A stretch of 64,000 nucleotides of DNA. It comes from Rhea pennata (taxonomy: Eukaryota; Chordata; Aves; Rheiformes; Rheidae). A program made the position numbers and the translations under genes. How positions within the stretch are numbered: position 1 is the stretch's first letter; each line of letters begins with the position of its first letter. The notes below the pieces were generated by a model. That model saw only the letters and a program-made list of their open reading frames with translations, did not search any database and was not told the origin of the DNA. Where the stretch lies: assembly GCF_028389875.1 (NCBI RefSeq), contig NC_084675.1, positions 20,422,412 to 20,486,411 of the forward strand. The letters run 5' to 3'. Of this stretch, positions 1-12,100 are shown piece after piece.

Positions 1-3000
1 TGGACTGTGTGCCTATTCCAGCTCCTATATTCAATCTAAACCACATTGCCCTCACAAAGAACCTTTCAAAAGCAAAGAATTTCAAAAATTACCGCTGTGA
101 ATGGTCCAAGAACCTACATTGTAAAGAAGTCCCCAGATGATCTATCACCATTGCAGATTTGTTTGTTAGCTTGGATTTCTTGCTCCAGCAATGGGTCGAT
201 TTTCACACGCATACAAAAAGATCTTTTGTTTTCCTAAGTATGTGCGAGGCTTATGGAATCCTTTCAGAAAAAACATATCTTTAGTTTCAAAGTGTAACAT
301 GCCAGAAGCAGTTGCTTTGAAAACATCCTTGCCTCTAACATGTTTTTTATTAGGAAAATGTATTCCAAAACGAATTGGTACCAGTTTTCAGGAAGGACTC
401 AAGTATGTTCTTGCCTCAATATCTGTTGGAGTAAATGATGGCATAAAATGTGAGTTCAGAAGAGTATTTGTAACTGGGTAGTAGTGCTGACAACCTGCTT
501 GTAAATGCAGAGCTGTACCCAGTTCAAGTAGGAAACCCTGCAGGAAGGAACACTGTAATTACTGCCGGATCACACTTGCAGACCAGTTTTACAATTTCCA
601 ACCAAATAAAAGAGAAGTTGCAGACCGACACAGAAGTGTCACTGGGAGCAACCTTGGGAACGGTTGAGCTTGGAAAGGAAGTTTACAGTGAAAGCTGTTT
701 TGTTGTGATTTACGTTTTCAGTAAAGCTAAACCCCAGGAGGATTTTGGCCTGTGTGGGGTTTTTGCAATCTGGTGAATGTAGGATGTGAACTTCCTCTAC
801 TCACCAGATTTTAAAACTCTCCCCCCAAAATAGCCTTGCAGAATTGAAAACCTGTAAGCAGGGGGATTGTTGCATTATTATGACTTTAGTTAGTGGGTGG
901 TTGCCTTAACAGGACTCCTCTGACCTTAGTTTAAAATCTAATCACTATCACTTTCCATGGGATTCAGTATGCAAACTAACTAGGGAGCAACCTCCTCCCT
1001 TTTCCTTGAATCCTGCGTTTCTGACTGGGACATTACACTCATTTTTTCCTGCAAACAATGAGATTGACTTGCTGGAAGCAGTTTAAATGCCTGAAGGGAA
1101 AAAGCAGAAACTTGAACACACAATTCGCTTGTTTTAATTCTATTTTTAGAGCATTGCTCCCTCTTGCCTTGAGTGAACAGTCAAACTCGGGGTCCTACTT
1201 TGTGGACTAGCAGGAATATAAGCAGAGCCACCCTACCTGCACCCAGGCAGGGCTGTTGCTCAGTTTTGTGGCTCTGTATTGAGTGAAGGCTTGTTGGGTT
1301 CTTGCTGTTTATTCTGTTAAGAGACTTTCAGTTTCCCTTAATCAGCTGAGAGAAAAACTCAGTGATCTGCAAGCTGATTCAGAGGTGGTTGTTTGGAGTG
1401 ACAACATTTGTCATGCAGGCAGAGCAGATGGCTGGGGTCAGCAACCAGTTCCAAACCCAGGTTTTAATCTGCCCTTAGGTGTCTGTTTTAGGTCTTTCCC
1501 AGCACATCACTCCATATCTTTTTAAAAATTTTGGTCTAATATGCACTAAACCCAAACTTTCTCGGTTTCTTGCTTGCTTTCGATTTAAGTGGATGAACTT
1601 CTGCTGGTTTAATTTAATTCCACATCAGTTCTTACATTCTTTTCCCACTGGAAGGCTTCAGCTTTTCTGGCTATACTGAAAGCAGCATTTGGCATAAATC
1701 ATAAACCTGTCTTCGGACAACTTAATCTATTCAAAATGGTACTGAAAGGGAAAAAAGGACTACTATTGCAAACAAAAGCTTGTATACCTTTTTCTAAGGC
1801 TGAAAACCTTAGGGCTGTGACAGACAAGTTTTGTCTTTTGATCCAACTTCAGGCCATTACTATTTCAGCTGTTTTGGCTGTGTCGCTGCGCTCTGGCTAG
1901 AGCAGAGCTGCCTCTTTTATGCCTTATGCCTGCAAACACATCTGAGTTCAGCGAAGATGCATGTTGAATCGGTTGTCATATCGTGGTACCTGAGACAGTG
2001 GAGATGCTTGGAGTTTAAGGTCAGCAGAGTTCATTAGCTCTAATACAATCTGTGCACCACAGACAATTGTATTCCTCCTCTTTGCTGAGCCCAGTCATCT
2101 GTGTGACTCAGGTTTCTATTCCAGAAAGCAAGCATTCGTGTCTGCGTGGGGGAAGAAATGGAGAATCCGTCAATTCCCTTGACTGTTTCTTCCAGAAGCT
2201 AATCACCTTCACTTATAAAAATGTGTGCATACTTTTTTGTTTGAATTTGTCTACCTTCAGCTTTTTGCCATTGATTCTTGTTACGTTGCACTATGGTCAG
2301 CTGCAAGATACCAGTTCATCCCCAGCCAAACATCATCTTCTTTCTTCACCCCCAGCAGTAAGTAGTGTGGCTCAAGGTCTTACAGCTTGGTGCCCAGTCA
2401 CAGTGAGTTTTGTTAGTTGGATAAAATTGTTGATTGAATCTCTTCTATGTCCCAGTTTAATGATTCTTCTTGGAATATGTCGTCCCACTGGTTGCAAATA
2501 AATCACCAACTAGGGCAAAAATATGCTCAGTTTGTGACTGACTCTTCTGTGCACATGTGTAATAATCCTCAGATAAACTGATCAGGAGATTGTACTGCTT
2601 AAAGACAGTGTTCATCTTTCCAAGCACTTAATGCATTAAATATCAGTATGAAAGGAAAATAAAATGTTTGCAGAGAGTTTTCAGAAACAAGCATGAACTG
2701 GAATATTAAGTAAGAGGCTAGCTGCAAGAAAGGCCAGTTAGCAGATTTATGCTTTCATCTGACAGGTTCCTAGCTTTTAAATAAGAAAGATGAAGATAAT
2801 AAATTCTGTAGTGGTTTTGATTTACAGCTCTGATCAGTTGAACTCTGATGAGTTGAACTACTCTATACAGGTCACAACTGAGATTCTGTATCAATTCACT
2901 CCATAATTGCATCTGTATTAACCCCGTAGCAATGCAATTCTTGAAGCGTGAGGATTCTCCAGAAATCTTGATGAAGTGTGTTATAAGGAAGAGATAGCTA

Positions 3001-4690
3001 GATGCAAGATGCTTCTTGGAAAACAGTTTAAAGGAGAAAGGAAGTGCTTATTTATGCTTCTAGAAGATTTTTATGTTACTGTCTGAAATGCTTTTCGTTA
3101 ACTCTGTAATTCCACCTGAAATGAAGGTGTTTGGAGAAGAAGTGAAAACATTCACAAACAGAATGTGGTCCATGATGACACCCAAGCCAAGGATATTGAA
3201 AACAGCTACTTATCAAAGTGGTGCAGTGAATACTGTTACACTGTTAAAAAAATTAAAGCATTTCATTCCAAAATAGAAGAATCACTTCTGATCTAGAAAA
3301 GAGTATAGTGCTTCTGTCTATCCCCAGTAGTTATTTTCAAGTGCTGTTAGTAACATACAAATAACAGAGTAGTTTGTCACTTCGTAACATGAATATCATT
3401 TTATGATAAAGAACTCTGATACTTTTTTTGAAAAATACTAGTAATTTTCTGAATAAAACTTGAAGGCTTTTTTGAAGGATGTCTGCTCTGCAAGAATTGT
3501 GACAGCCTTGGTTTTCGTTTTGCTTTGGAAGAAAACAAAATTGAAACATTGAAATTTTTGGTTAAACACAGCTCCTGCTCTTTGCTTGCTCTTTGGTGTG
3601 ATAACACACCCTTTGCTGTTATGGTCTGGATGGAATTAAGCTAAGAGTTCAAATCTTACCACAATGCGTTCGAAGCGCAGGATTCTGCATAACAGTTCCC
3701 TTGCATGGATCTTCACTTCGGCCGTTGTAGCCTAGAAAACCGTGTGAGAAGCCAGACTTTAGCCCTTCACCTGCAGCTCCTTTGCTCCCTTCCGTTAGCA
3801 CCAGCGTTGGAATTAACTTGGGACAAGGTTCAACCTTTATTGTTTTTAAAACATTTCACTGAAACACTCATTGGAATCTTGCCCTGGGTGTGATAAAACC
3901 TAGTTTAAACTGCTGCGTGGTTCAGCTGCTGCCTGGAGCAGCTGCATTGCTGTAATTTGCCAATAGGATGTATTACATCCTGATTACAGTTTCTGTTGAG
4001 TGATAGGCCAAAATTACAAGGCAGAAATGTGGCTAATCATGATAAGGGAGATAAGTCTGTTCATCTACCGCCTGTATTTAATATTTGCAGAACAGATGCT
4101 ATTTATTCCCCTTTGGCTGTATTTGCATGGAAATGCTCTGCCATTCTGAGGATATCTTAAGGTTAATGAAAAAAAAACTTATTGAACATTTTGATGAAGG
4201 AAGAGGAAGAGAGATGCAATATATTGGTAGGTTTTTCTTTGTTTCACAGCACTGATAAACCTAAGCAAATGAATCAGTCTTGTAAAATGAGCAAGGCTGG
4301 CAGCTTCCAGACCAGAGGCAGATGTCTGTGAAAGTGGAAGAGAACATGCTTTTAGCGTATGGATTGCCAGCATATTTGCAAAGGAAAGGCTGTGCCCCTG
4401 CAGGGGTTAAGGCCAGAGTAGGCTGTGAATGGTCTTTTATTGTGCTCATTCCCTCCGAGCAATGTGCTGTAGTTGAACCATCACTTTCAGTGTTTTTTCT
4501 CATTTTGCCCAGCCTTGGATTTGGGCTGCATTGACACATTGCCCCTATTATATCCCGGAGTGGTCCCAAAAGTGTGAGATTTGGGGGCAAGGGGGCGGAT
4601 ATCTTGCTTTATAGCTCAGTAAAGAGGAATTACGTTCCACAAACCCATAGGTCAAGTCTGGAAAAATCTGATGGCAAAAGAGGGTCTTGG
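1..4690. other. left flank, no exon recognised
   Basis: Open frames here are short (149 codons at most) and none resembles a protein I know. No splice-flanked coding segment could be read on either strand. The region lies 3' of COTL1. By human synteny the next gene leftwards would be MEAK7 on the minus strand, so part of this could be MEAK7 intron or intergenic DNA; no MEAK7 coding exon was found. The only notable content is the motif cluster near 3.95-4.13 kb, listed separately. Confidence 0.5.
3950..4135. promoter_or_regulatory. candidate enhancer: ETS palindrome, GATA pair, octamer
   Basis: A CCAAT (3960-3964) is followed directly by a perfect 17-base palindrome, AGGATGTATTACATCCT (3965-3981), whose arms each carry an ETS-type GGATGT core. 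Two GATAAG sites lie at 4041-4046 and 4050-4055, and a perfect octamer ATTTGCAT at 4121-4128. The cluster lies about 3.7 kb beyond the likely COTL1 3' end. COTL1 is strongly expressed in blood cells, where ETS, GATA and OCT factors act, so a haematopoietic enhancer is plausible. This is inference from motifs only. Confidence 0.3.
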
Positions 4691-5565
4691 AGAAGTACCC
4701 CAGCTCCCTGCTTCCCCCCGCTGCCTCCGCACCGGCCGCGTCTGTGCGAGGTGCGTTGCCAGCAGCGAGCGGAAGCACCGTCCGCCGGGGAGCAGGCGAG
4801 AAAATCAGCCACGGTCGTCACGCGTCCTGCAACGGAGCTTACAGCTCGTGTGCTCACGGCGACTAGACAATGTGGCTTTTTGTGTTGCGTCTTGGAGTGC
4901 TGAACTGAACCAGACTGATACTGTAATGCGCAAAACACCCTGCAGCTCCCCTTCGCCCCCTCTCCAGCGTCTCCTGCGCTTTGATGCTAAATAGCTGCAG
5001 CAATTCAGGCTGGAGAGATTAGATCACCCCGGGGGTCCGCAGAGCAGAGCCTACTTAGCGCCAGCCGCTAATCCGGCATTAGGCAGCCTTGGGGATAGCG
5101 GTCTATAAAAACACGCGCGGAGAGCTCGCCGGCCGTCTCCGCGGGCCGGGCTGCGCCCCCCGGGTCGCCCGGCTGGGCGATTCGCCGTCCCGTGAAAAGT
5201 CTGCGGAGCAGCTCGCCGTCGCACGGTCCTCGCCGCGCTGCAGCCCCGGCTGCGTCCCGCGGCGCCCGGTCGCCTTCTCCTTCTCCCTGGCGGGAGGTGC
5301 CACCTTATCGCCGCTGCACTGGCGGCGGGCAGGAACAGAAAAAGCCTGCGGTGGGGCCGGGTATGAAGCAACCGTGCTCCCGGCCACGGCGAACGCTCTT
5401 CCTCGCCGTGCCAGGCGAAGAGCAGAGCCTTGCCGGTGCCGAGCGCGCCCGCCGTCCCCGCCGGGGTGGTAAAAGCGCCTGGGGGGCTCCGGCGCCCTGG
5501 CCCAAAAGCCCCTGTGAGGTGGTGGCAGCGGCCGCTGAAGCCCCGTGGAAAGGCTGAGAAGGCAA
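4690..5565. promoter_or_regulatory. orphan CpG island with TATA box
   Basis: A CpG-dense, GC-rich block of about 0.9 kb stands out from AT-richer flanks. It contains a strong plus-strand TATA box (TATAAAAA, 5104-5111) about 30 bp before GC-rich sequence that could hold a start site. It is therefore a likely promoter, but no gene is attached to it in this window. The overlapping open frames on both strands look like GC-driven artefacts. Candidates are the minus-strand promoter of the next gene leftwards (MEAK7 by human synteny) or a plus-strand non-coding RNA. The TATA box favours plus; synteny favours minus. Confidence 0.5.
5104..5111 (+). promoter_or_regulatory. TATA box in orphan CpG island
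   Basis: TATAAAAA is preceded by GGTC and followed by CACGCGCGG, so it is an isolated AT block in a GC-rich island. A start site would be expected about 25-30 bp downstream, near 5130-5140. The first downstream ATG in its frame (5363) opens only about 64 codons of unconvincing, arginine- and alanine-rich sequence. A non-coding or spliced transcript would be likelier. Confidence 0.4.
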
Positions 5566-5610
5566 AAGCAGGGACTCTGACTACTTAATGGTGACAAAGC
5601 AGGGCTCCTG

Positions 5611-5614
<4 letters not shown>

Positions 5615-5643
<29 letters not shown>
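5615..5643. repeat. poly(A) tract, 29 A
   Basis: An uninterrupted run of A sits about 50 bp to the right of the orphan CpG island and is followed by further A-rich sequence. No target-site duplication or retroposed body was seen, so I read it as a simple homopolymer rather than a retroposon tail. Confidence 0.85.
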
Positions 5644-5646
<3 letters not shown>

Positions 5647-5689
5647 GAAAATGAGAAAAAAAGAAAAATCCTACAGTCATTAGCATAAA

Positions 5690-7850
5690 TCCCAGGACGG
5701 AGCATTCTCGGCGTTGCTCTGATAAGGTGAGGAATGCATATATTAAGAGGCTAAGTGCCCAGCCTGGGCTGTGGGGCCCTGTAACACACTGGCTAGTATT
5801 TATGCTTCGGTTCCCTGATAAAAGGCCCTTTTCAAAACAAAAGCATTGTGCTCTGGGAAGGATAGTACCGTCTGGCTTCTGCTAATCGTTGTGAAACACT
5901 CTGAGACCTCCTTATGAAAAGTACGCCAGAAAAATGAGGTATTATTCCCATTATTCCCTCCACCGCTCACCATACAAAATGCAGTCCATAATGTAGTCCC
6001 TAATATATCTGATCAGAGGTTAGACACTTGCAGGCATTCAGCAGTGCTAATATGCTGAGGGATGCTCCAGAGGTTGCTCCAAGAGCCCTCTAGTCTTAAA
6101 ATAGACAATTTATGCTGTGCTATTGTGATATGTCAAGTTTAAGATCCCAAATGAACCAGAAGTAATTGGGGGTGTACTTTTACTCTGCATATCCCAGTCT
6201 TTCTTATGCTTCATTTTTGTCGCTCTTTCTTACATTCTTAATTATTATCAAGGAAGGCTAATGTGTGCAAACACTGAGGGGTAAATACTTTTCCAGCCAA
6301 GCATCAGCAGCCCCCGGAGACAAGTTTTAGTCTGTGGAGCAGATTATATGAGTTATACCGGGTGACTTGCTGAGCTGCTCATATAACAAACATGAGAAGG
6401 ATTTGACTTAATACCAATAAAGTCACTCCCCTGAGGAAGACAAGGCCATTTGGTAATGCTGAAGTGTCATCAACATCTTAAAAACATAGCCATCTAATTT
6501 CTAATTCAGCTCGCTTTTATCAGCACGATGAGCAGAGAGGGACGTCCAGCATCAGCTGGACATTTTTGAAAGACCTTTCGCCTCCCCCCCCCATGCTCGT
6601 TAGCACCCGTGGCCAGGGCAAGGTGTTTCCTAAGCATCCTCTGCGATAAAGATAATCTGCGTTGGGCCAAGTGTTGGGCAAGCGCTGGCTTCATTACGTA
6701 GGCCGCTGCAGGGCTGGGCGAAGGGGACTGTGCCAAGGACACCTCCCGGGTGAGCTTTTCCGAACTGCCCCACCTGCTCTCCAGTGAGGCTGAGGATTGA
6801 GCATCAGCAAAACGCTTCTGAAAAAGCTCACCCCCCCTTTTTTTTCCCCTACAAAATCCATCTGAACACTAGCAAGATGATATCATTTGCTAGCCCAAGA
6901 AGACACGATTGAGGCCAGAAATGAAAAAGAAAAAAGCACACACACTCTGTTGTTAGTATCATTTGTTAGGTTTGATTTTTCCGTAAGGATTTGTCTTGAT
7001 GTCCTATCACAAATGAATAATTCCTTCTCTTCCTCTTTTTGCTTATGCGGAGCAAATGCTGCTCGTGCAAGCACTGTGCTAGTGACTGCAAGCTTGATGT
7101 GCCCGCGGCCAAATGGGACCGCATATGCCAGTACGTTATAGCAGCAATTCAAAGAGATAACAGGGTATCTTGTGCGGATTGGAAACTGGAGCGATAAAGA
7201 GCAAATGGGATGGTTATCTCATGTGAGCACTCGGGAATCCTATTTCAAACCACTTAATGGCTGCGGGAAGTCAGCAGAAAATGCAGGAGGGGGGCGAAGG
7301 CTGCGTCTCACCCTCGAGCCTCTGCCGCCGCGGAGGGTGCGTGCCAGGCACGCTCTTTCCCATTAGCTAGGCCTTTCTTGCAAAAATAACCATCATTTTC
7401 CCTCCCTTCAGGCAAGTTTTAGGAGGATTAGTCCCAGAATTGTAACGCGCCATGGAAGCCTGTGAGGGAAGCTGCAAAACTGCATTGCAAAAGTCCTCTT
7501 GCTCCCAAATCTGTTCCTGACCTCTCTGCATTTACTGTATGTGGGATTGAAATTCTCTTTGACCTAATTACAATTCCCACTGGGTGTTTTGGCACTGGAA
7601 ATTTAGACATAGAGCTGCTTAAAGAAAAAAAAAGTGTGTCAGATGCACTGTGGTCACCTCTGCCTTTCAGGGTGGAGAAGCACAGGCAAGGGCTGCAGGC
7701 ACCAAGATCATTTTACATTTAAGCCAGTGTTTAATTCTGCTAATAGCACCAAGATCGCAAAAGCTCAGAGCCTTACAACCAGGATTAAGCGAACTCCTAA
7801 ATATAGCATCTCATTGTTGCAGGGAAGGTGAAAGAACGACAGAGTCACTG
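5690..7850. other. intergenic stretch downstream of COTL1
   Basis: No coding exon was recognised. The stretch has scattered GATA-type motifs, for example near 5720, 5816, 6645, 7155 and 7191. An octamer-like TTAGCATAAAT lies near 5680-5692. It could hold further regulatory DNA, but nothing is specific enough to annotate. Confidence 0.35.
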
Positions 7851-9061
7851 AGAATTGTTCTTGAAAAACATTTATTTCTTTAATGGGTTTATAGCGCTGA
7901 CTCCCATGCCCCAGTACAACACAGTTTTTCCCTACACCTAACTCTGGGGACAATTACCTTTGATGGAAGGAAAAGCCATACAAAGAACCCCCCAAACAGG
8001 CAGTTTGCTACCAACAAACTGTGTTGAATGCTCTACCCTGCCTGGGACAGAGCTGCATCCCTCAGGCCACAGCTGCAGGATGGATGGTTCAACGCCCAAA
8101 GGCCCCAAATGACTGAAGACGTGTTCAACTGCGAAAAAAAGGGGGGCAGAGAAGGCTGCTAGGATTCAGCGGCTGCTATTTTTGCAGACATTTAAAAAGG
8201 AAATCTATGCATTTCAATTTCTCCTCCTGAGCCCCAGCATTAGGAAAGTCAAATACAAACCCAGAGACCAATGTACAGAAAATAGTGAACAAGTGTCCAG
8301 ACGTTTCTAATCCCCCCCATTTACTGTGCCATAATAACTTCGAAAAACAACAAAAACCCCACATTCAAATCATGTTGGATCTAATTTTTAAGAGGGAGGG
8401 GTGGAGACGCAGCACACAGCATAGCAACTGTCAAGCAATTTTTAAGGCAATTTTTTCCCATTTATTAAGAGTTGAGTTTTTTTGTTTGTTTGCTTTGTTT
8501 TTTAAGCTGTTAAGTAAGATTATCTCAGCTGGGCATTAAGCTTAGGCAGTTGAATCAAAGTTTCAGTGAAGTCAACTCATGCTGATCTGAGCCTAGAAGA
8601 TCGAAAAATATTATTCCCAAGAATATCAATGAGAACAAATTAAAAACATTTAAAATACTCCAGATGCACAACTCTCCAAGAATCTTCATCCCCTCAGAGA
8701 CCAGGTTGAGCCCAACTAAAACAGACACACATGCACACACACGAAGAAGGACACAGTGGCAAGCCTCTACGAACACAATGCTGAATACAGACCAAAGCAG
8801 AGCCAAACCTAAATTCCACAGATGCAAGAGCGTGGACAGAGTTATGAGTACAAAATGGGGGGAAGAAACATCCCACAGAGGGATGCTTCGTTAGATGGAA
8901 TGGAAAATAAAAGTCTGCTGAATGCAAAGAAAGGGAGCTCTTAGGTGCACGCACAGAAAGGTGAGTAGTCTTTCAGTTGCCTCTTCTCTCAGCTGGGTTA
9001 GTTGGTTGTGCCTTTCCCCTCCCTTTGAGATCCAGGTGATGGTGCCAGGAGGTTAGTGCGT
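7850..9061 (-). other. COTL1: COTL1 3' UTR (probable)
   Basis: The segment runs from just after the COTL1 stop codon to the distal candidate polyadenylation signal. It has no coding potential I recognise. A second internal AATAAA on the minus strand at 8466-8461 would make a shorter isoform. Confidence 0.5.
7871..7876 (-). terminator. COTL1: candidate COTL1 polyadenylation signal
   Basis: The minus strand reads AATAAA here, preceded closely by an ATTAAA variant (7884-7879) and followed by T-rich sequence. Use of this site would give a 3' UTR of about 1.2 kb. A second AATAAA at 8466-8461 would give about 0.6 kb. Which is used cannot be told from sequence alone. Confidence 0.45.
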
Positions 9062-9172
9062 TTACTCAGTCTGTGCGTCATAGTTAGCCCCCCCTGCTTT
9101 CTTCAGCTCGTTCTTGATGTAGTCCTCATCCAGCTCTTTGTGGTCACTGATCACAAATTCTTTGGCAAAGTT
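9062..9172 (-). CDS. COTL1: COTL1 coding exon 4 (last)
   Basis: Thirty-six codons plus TAA (stop 9064-9062). The acceptor CTTTCACAG lies just upstream at 9173 and above. The translation begins NFAKEFVISDHKELDEDY and ends GGANYDAQTE, matching the C-terminal part of coactosin-like protein. It covers the last helix of the ADF-H domain and the acidic tail. The ELKKAGG segment keeps the lysine equivalent to human K131, implicated in 5-lipoxygenase binding. The junction with exon 3 is phase 0. Confidence 0.97.
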   Translation of the reverse strand, partial: NFAKEFVISDHKELDEDYIKNELKKAGGANYDAQTE

Positions 9173-12100
9173 CTGTGAAAGATAAAGAAAAAGCACATCA
9201 GAAAGTGGGAGAATTGTCCAAGTACTCATATTGATTAGCCGGCTTCCGTGGCTGTATGAACTGTATGCCCTTATCTGCTACAACAGGGATGGTAGACAGA
9301 AAGCTGCACGTGAGACAGAAGACTGTGGTGATGGTGAAACACAGAGCTTAATCTGGAGACATTTTTGTGTCTGCTTCTACACTTTCTGGCTGCAAGACCT
9401 CATCTTGTCCTATGCAACAGCTCTTCCTAGAGATACATGCACAGGCTAGGTTAGTCAAGTTTCCTAAATAGTATGTAAAAAAGGAGTAAATCAGTATACT
9501 TCAGCAGATTTCCTGGCCACTCCTCTGGATTTTTTGCTTTATGGCCAAAACTGAGGTATTGTACTAGACAGGCTGCTGATTTTTCTATTAGGCTCCAGAA
9601 CACTCTGTGATCTAACACTCCAAAGTGACCTTTAAGGACCCACTTTATTAATATATTTGGAAATTGCAGGGTGGATATCTAGCTGTTCGTATGCTCTTTG
9701 CAAGTTGTGTTAGCTGCCCCAGCCTCAGGCAGAGTGCTATCACACGATGTGGACTTTGTGAACAGAGAAAAACTTTCCCAGGACAGATGCCTGTGAACGG
9801 GATCCCACAGAGCCTTGAAGATCCTTGTTCCCACACTGTCACTGCAATGAAGGACTTGAGCCTTTGGAGGGGCTGTCTCCCCTGCCTCAAAGCAAGGGTG
9901 GCAGGCATGTGTGCATGCAGATGTTTAAGCACATAGGTGTATATGCTTCTCGCTTTCACATTTTCTTCACTTCCTAACCACAACTGAAAACAGTCCATGT
10001 GCCTTTCATTTCCCCCCAACCCACAGAGATTTTACACAGCATGAAAACCATGAGATCCATTGCATTCTGCATGGCCAGGAACACATGGCTGGCAAAAATG
10101 AATAAAATCCCAGCTGCCCTGCTGCAATGGGTCCGGAAGGCAGCACCGGGTAGCGAGCACCGAAAGGCAATGACAGCAACCTGGCAGAATGGGGCGCTGC
10201 TTTGGGAGGGAAGCAGCCGTCTTGTTCGGTCTCCCCAGTGCTGGAACAACCCGGGCACTAACGTGATGCGGGGTGTGGGGGGGCTCTAATTGGTTTCAGA
10301 CTCTGAGACATGGGAGAGCTCTTTATTTGGCAGTGTCTCAAGGACTTTAATTTGGGATCACAGCTGGGTAAAGGAAGGGGGTGGAGAAGGATTCAGCTTG
10401 AAAGAGCCTCACCATCTCTTTCATGCAGTGGAAAAAAATGGAAGGGAGAGCAAAACAGCTCCCTCCCCCACGCCAGTCTCCCAGGCTGCAGCTGATCCTG
10501 TTTCACACTGCAGGAAATCCTCAGCAGCGAAGAGTTGCTTAGGGGAAAAAGAAGAAAGCTTACAGCAGCTACAAGAAGCCCTGTCTGCTCTGCTTTGTTT
10601 ATCAGCGCCTAGAAGTCCTAAGGAACCACAGTGATTTCACAGCACCATTTCACTCCATACTTGCAATCTCCAGCTCTCTGGGCTCTGCACAGACAGACAG
10701 ACAGACCTTGCACTCATCCACGTCTTAGCAGTGTTTGAGAGAAAAAGGAAAGGAAGTGTTTGTTTTGGAGAAGATCCTTTTTGAGTTAGGAAATGAAGGG
10801 GCAAAACTTCCAAAACATCGGATTTGGTCATGCTTACAAGTCTGGAGCCAAAGTGGAAGGAGTGTTATCCTGAAGACAGCTTCTCAACTGATAAATCAAA
10901 AGACATGTCCAACTTGCAATTTCCTGTGTGAGATCTTTGGAAAGCTCAGCTCTTGCTAAGACTGAAAAAAAAAATGATTCCCACCAATGATTTTGTGCTC
11001 ACTGAGATGTGCTACACAGGACTTTTGAGCTGAGGCTTTTCAGTTTCTTTTCTACATGCTAAGAGGTTTAATAAGTCTGCCCCATCTCAGGAAACAGAGA
11101 TTTTGTAGGACTACATAGCTTCAGTGCTGGCCTTGCTTTGACTTTAGTGAGAACTGCATTTCTGAGAGGAGTTCCGTGACAAACGCGTGCATTTTATAAA
11201 TGAGAAGACAGGTATCCTTCATTGCCCAGTCTGCAGATTCAAGTCGATTGTGAAATTAAAACTGCATGTGCCTTCATGCATGAACAAAGGGGAACTAAAT
11301 CACATGCAACACAAATTAATTATAATTACTCAAATGTCTTCTCAATCAAACAGTTCTCCAGATGATTCCAGGGTGATGATCTGTGAGCATCAGCCACTAT
11401 TTTGTGCCAATACCAATGAGACACCTTGCAAGGCCTGAATGATTTCTTCTTAGCAGAGTGAGATCAGTTGGCCAGATGGGTTATGCTCCCAGCATGTTCT
11501 GCCACTCTTAAATATCCTCTTAGCTGACTGGGCCATCTCTTGTGCCAGATTTGTACCCTCTGAGTGCAATCTGGGTCACTCCTATAAATAACTCTTTACC
11601 TTATTCCTTTCCATCAGCAAGCACTGTCATGGGCTTGTATGGTTCTTCGCGCTGATTCTTACCCACTCTGATGGGTCAAGCCTGCTCCCGGGGAGAAGGT
11701 GCTTCAGGGGAGTTTGCTGCCTGGGAATCCCGATTTCAACATCCCGCCTGGCCCTTCTCCAATCATTGTCTCCCTTATCATTCTAAATTAGCTCTTTCAG
11801 CTCCCTGGGGTTAAGGTTTGTAGACTTGTTCAGGGCTCAAATCCTAAGATGAAGGAAGCCATCTAAGTATTTTAGAGACAGTTGAAACTATCTGCTGCTT
11901 TCTATGTCATCAGGGCAGAAGACAGGAGAGACTCCAGGCCTCAGATTAGGAGATTAGACACCCAGGATCAACAGCAGTACTTTCCAGCTCAAGGGCCACG
12001 TTGTCTAGAGTTCACTCCTTTCCTGTCACCTCTGAAACAGCCAGAATATAAAACTATTCCCAACTGCTTTAACTGTTCATGTTAGCTAAACCGAGCACTG

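Noticed and set aside
3665-3685. GTTCGAAGC, similar to a tRNA B box
   Set aside because: No matching A box or cloverleaf could be formed around it.
5615-5643. Poly(A) run as the tail of a processed pseudogene
   Set aside because: Upstream sequence is a CpG island with no intronless gene copy, no AATAAA in the right place and no target-site duplication seen.
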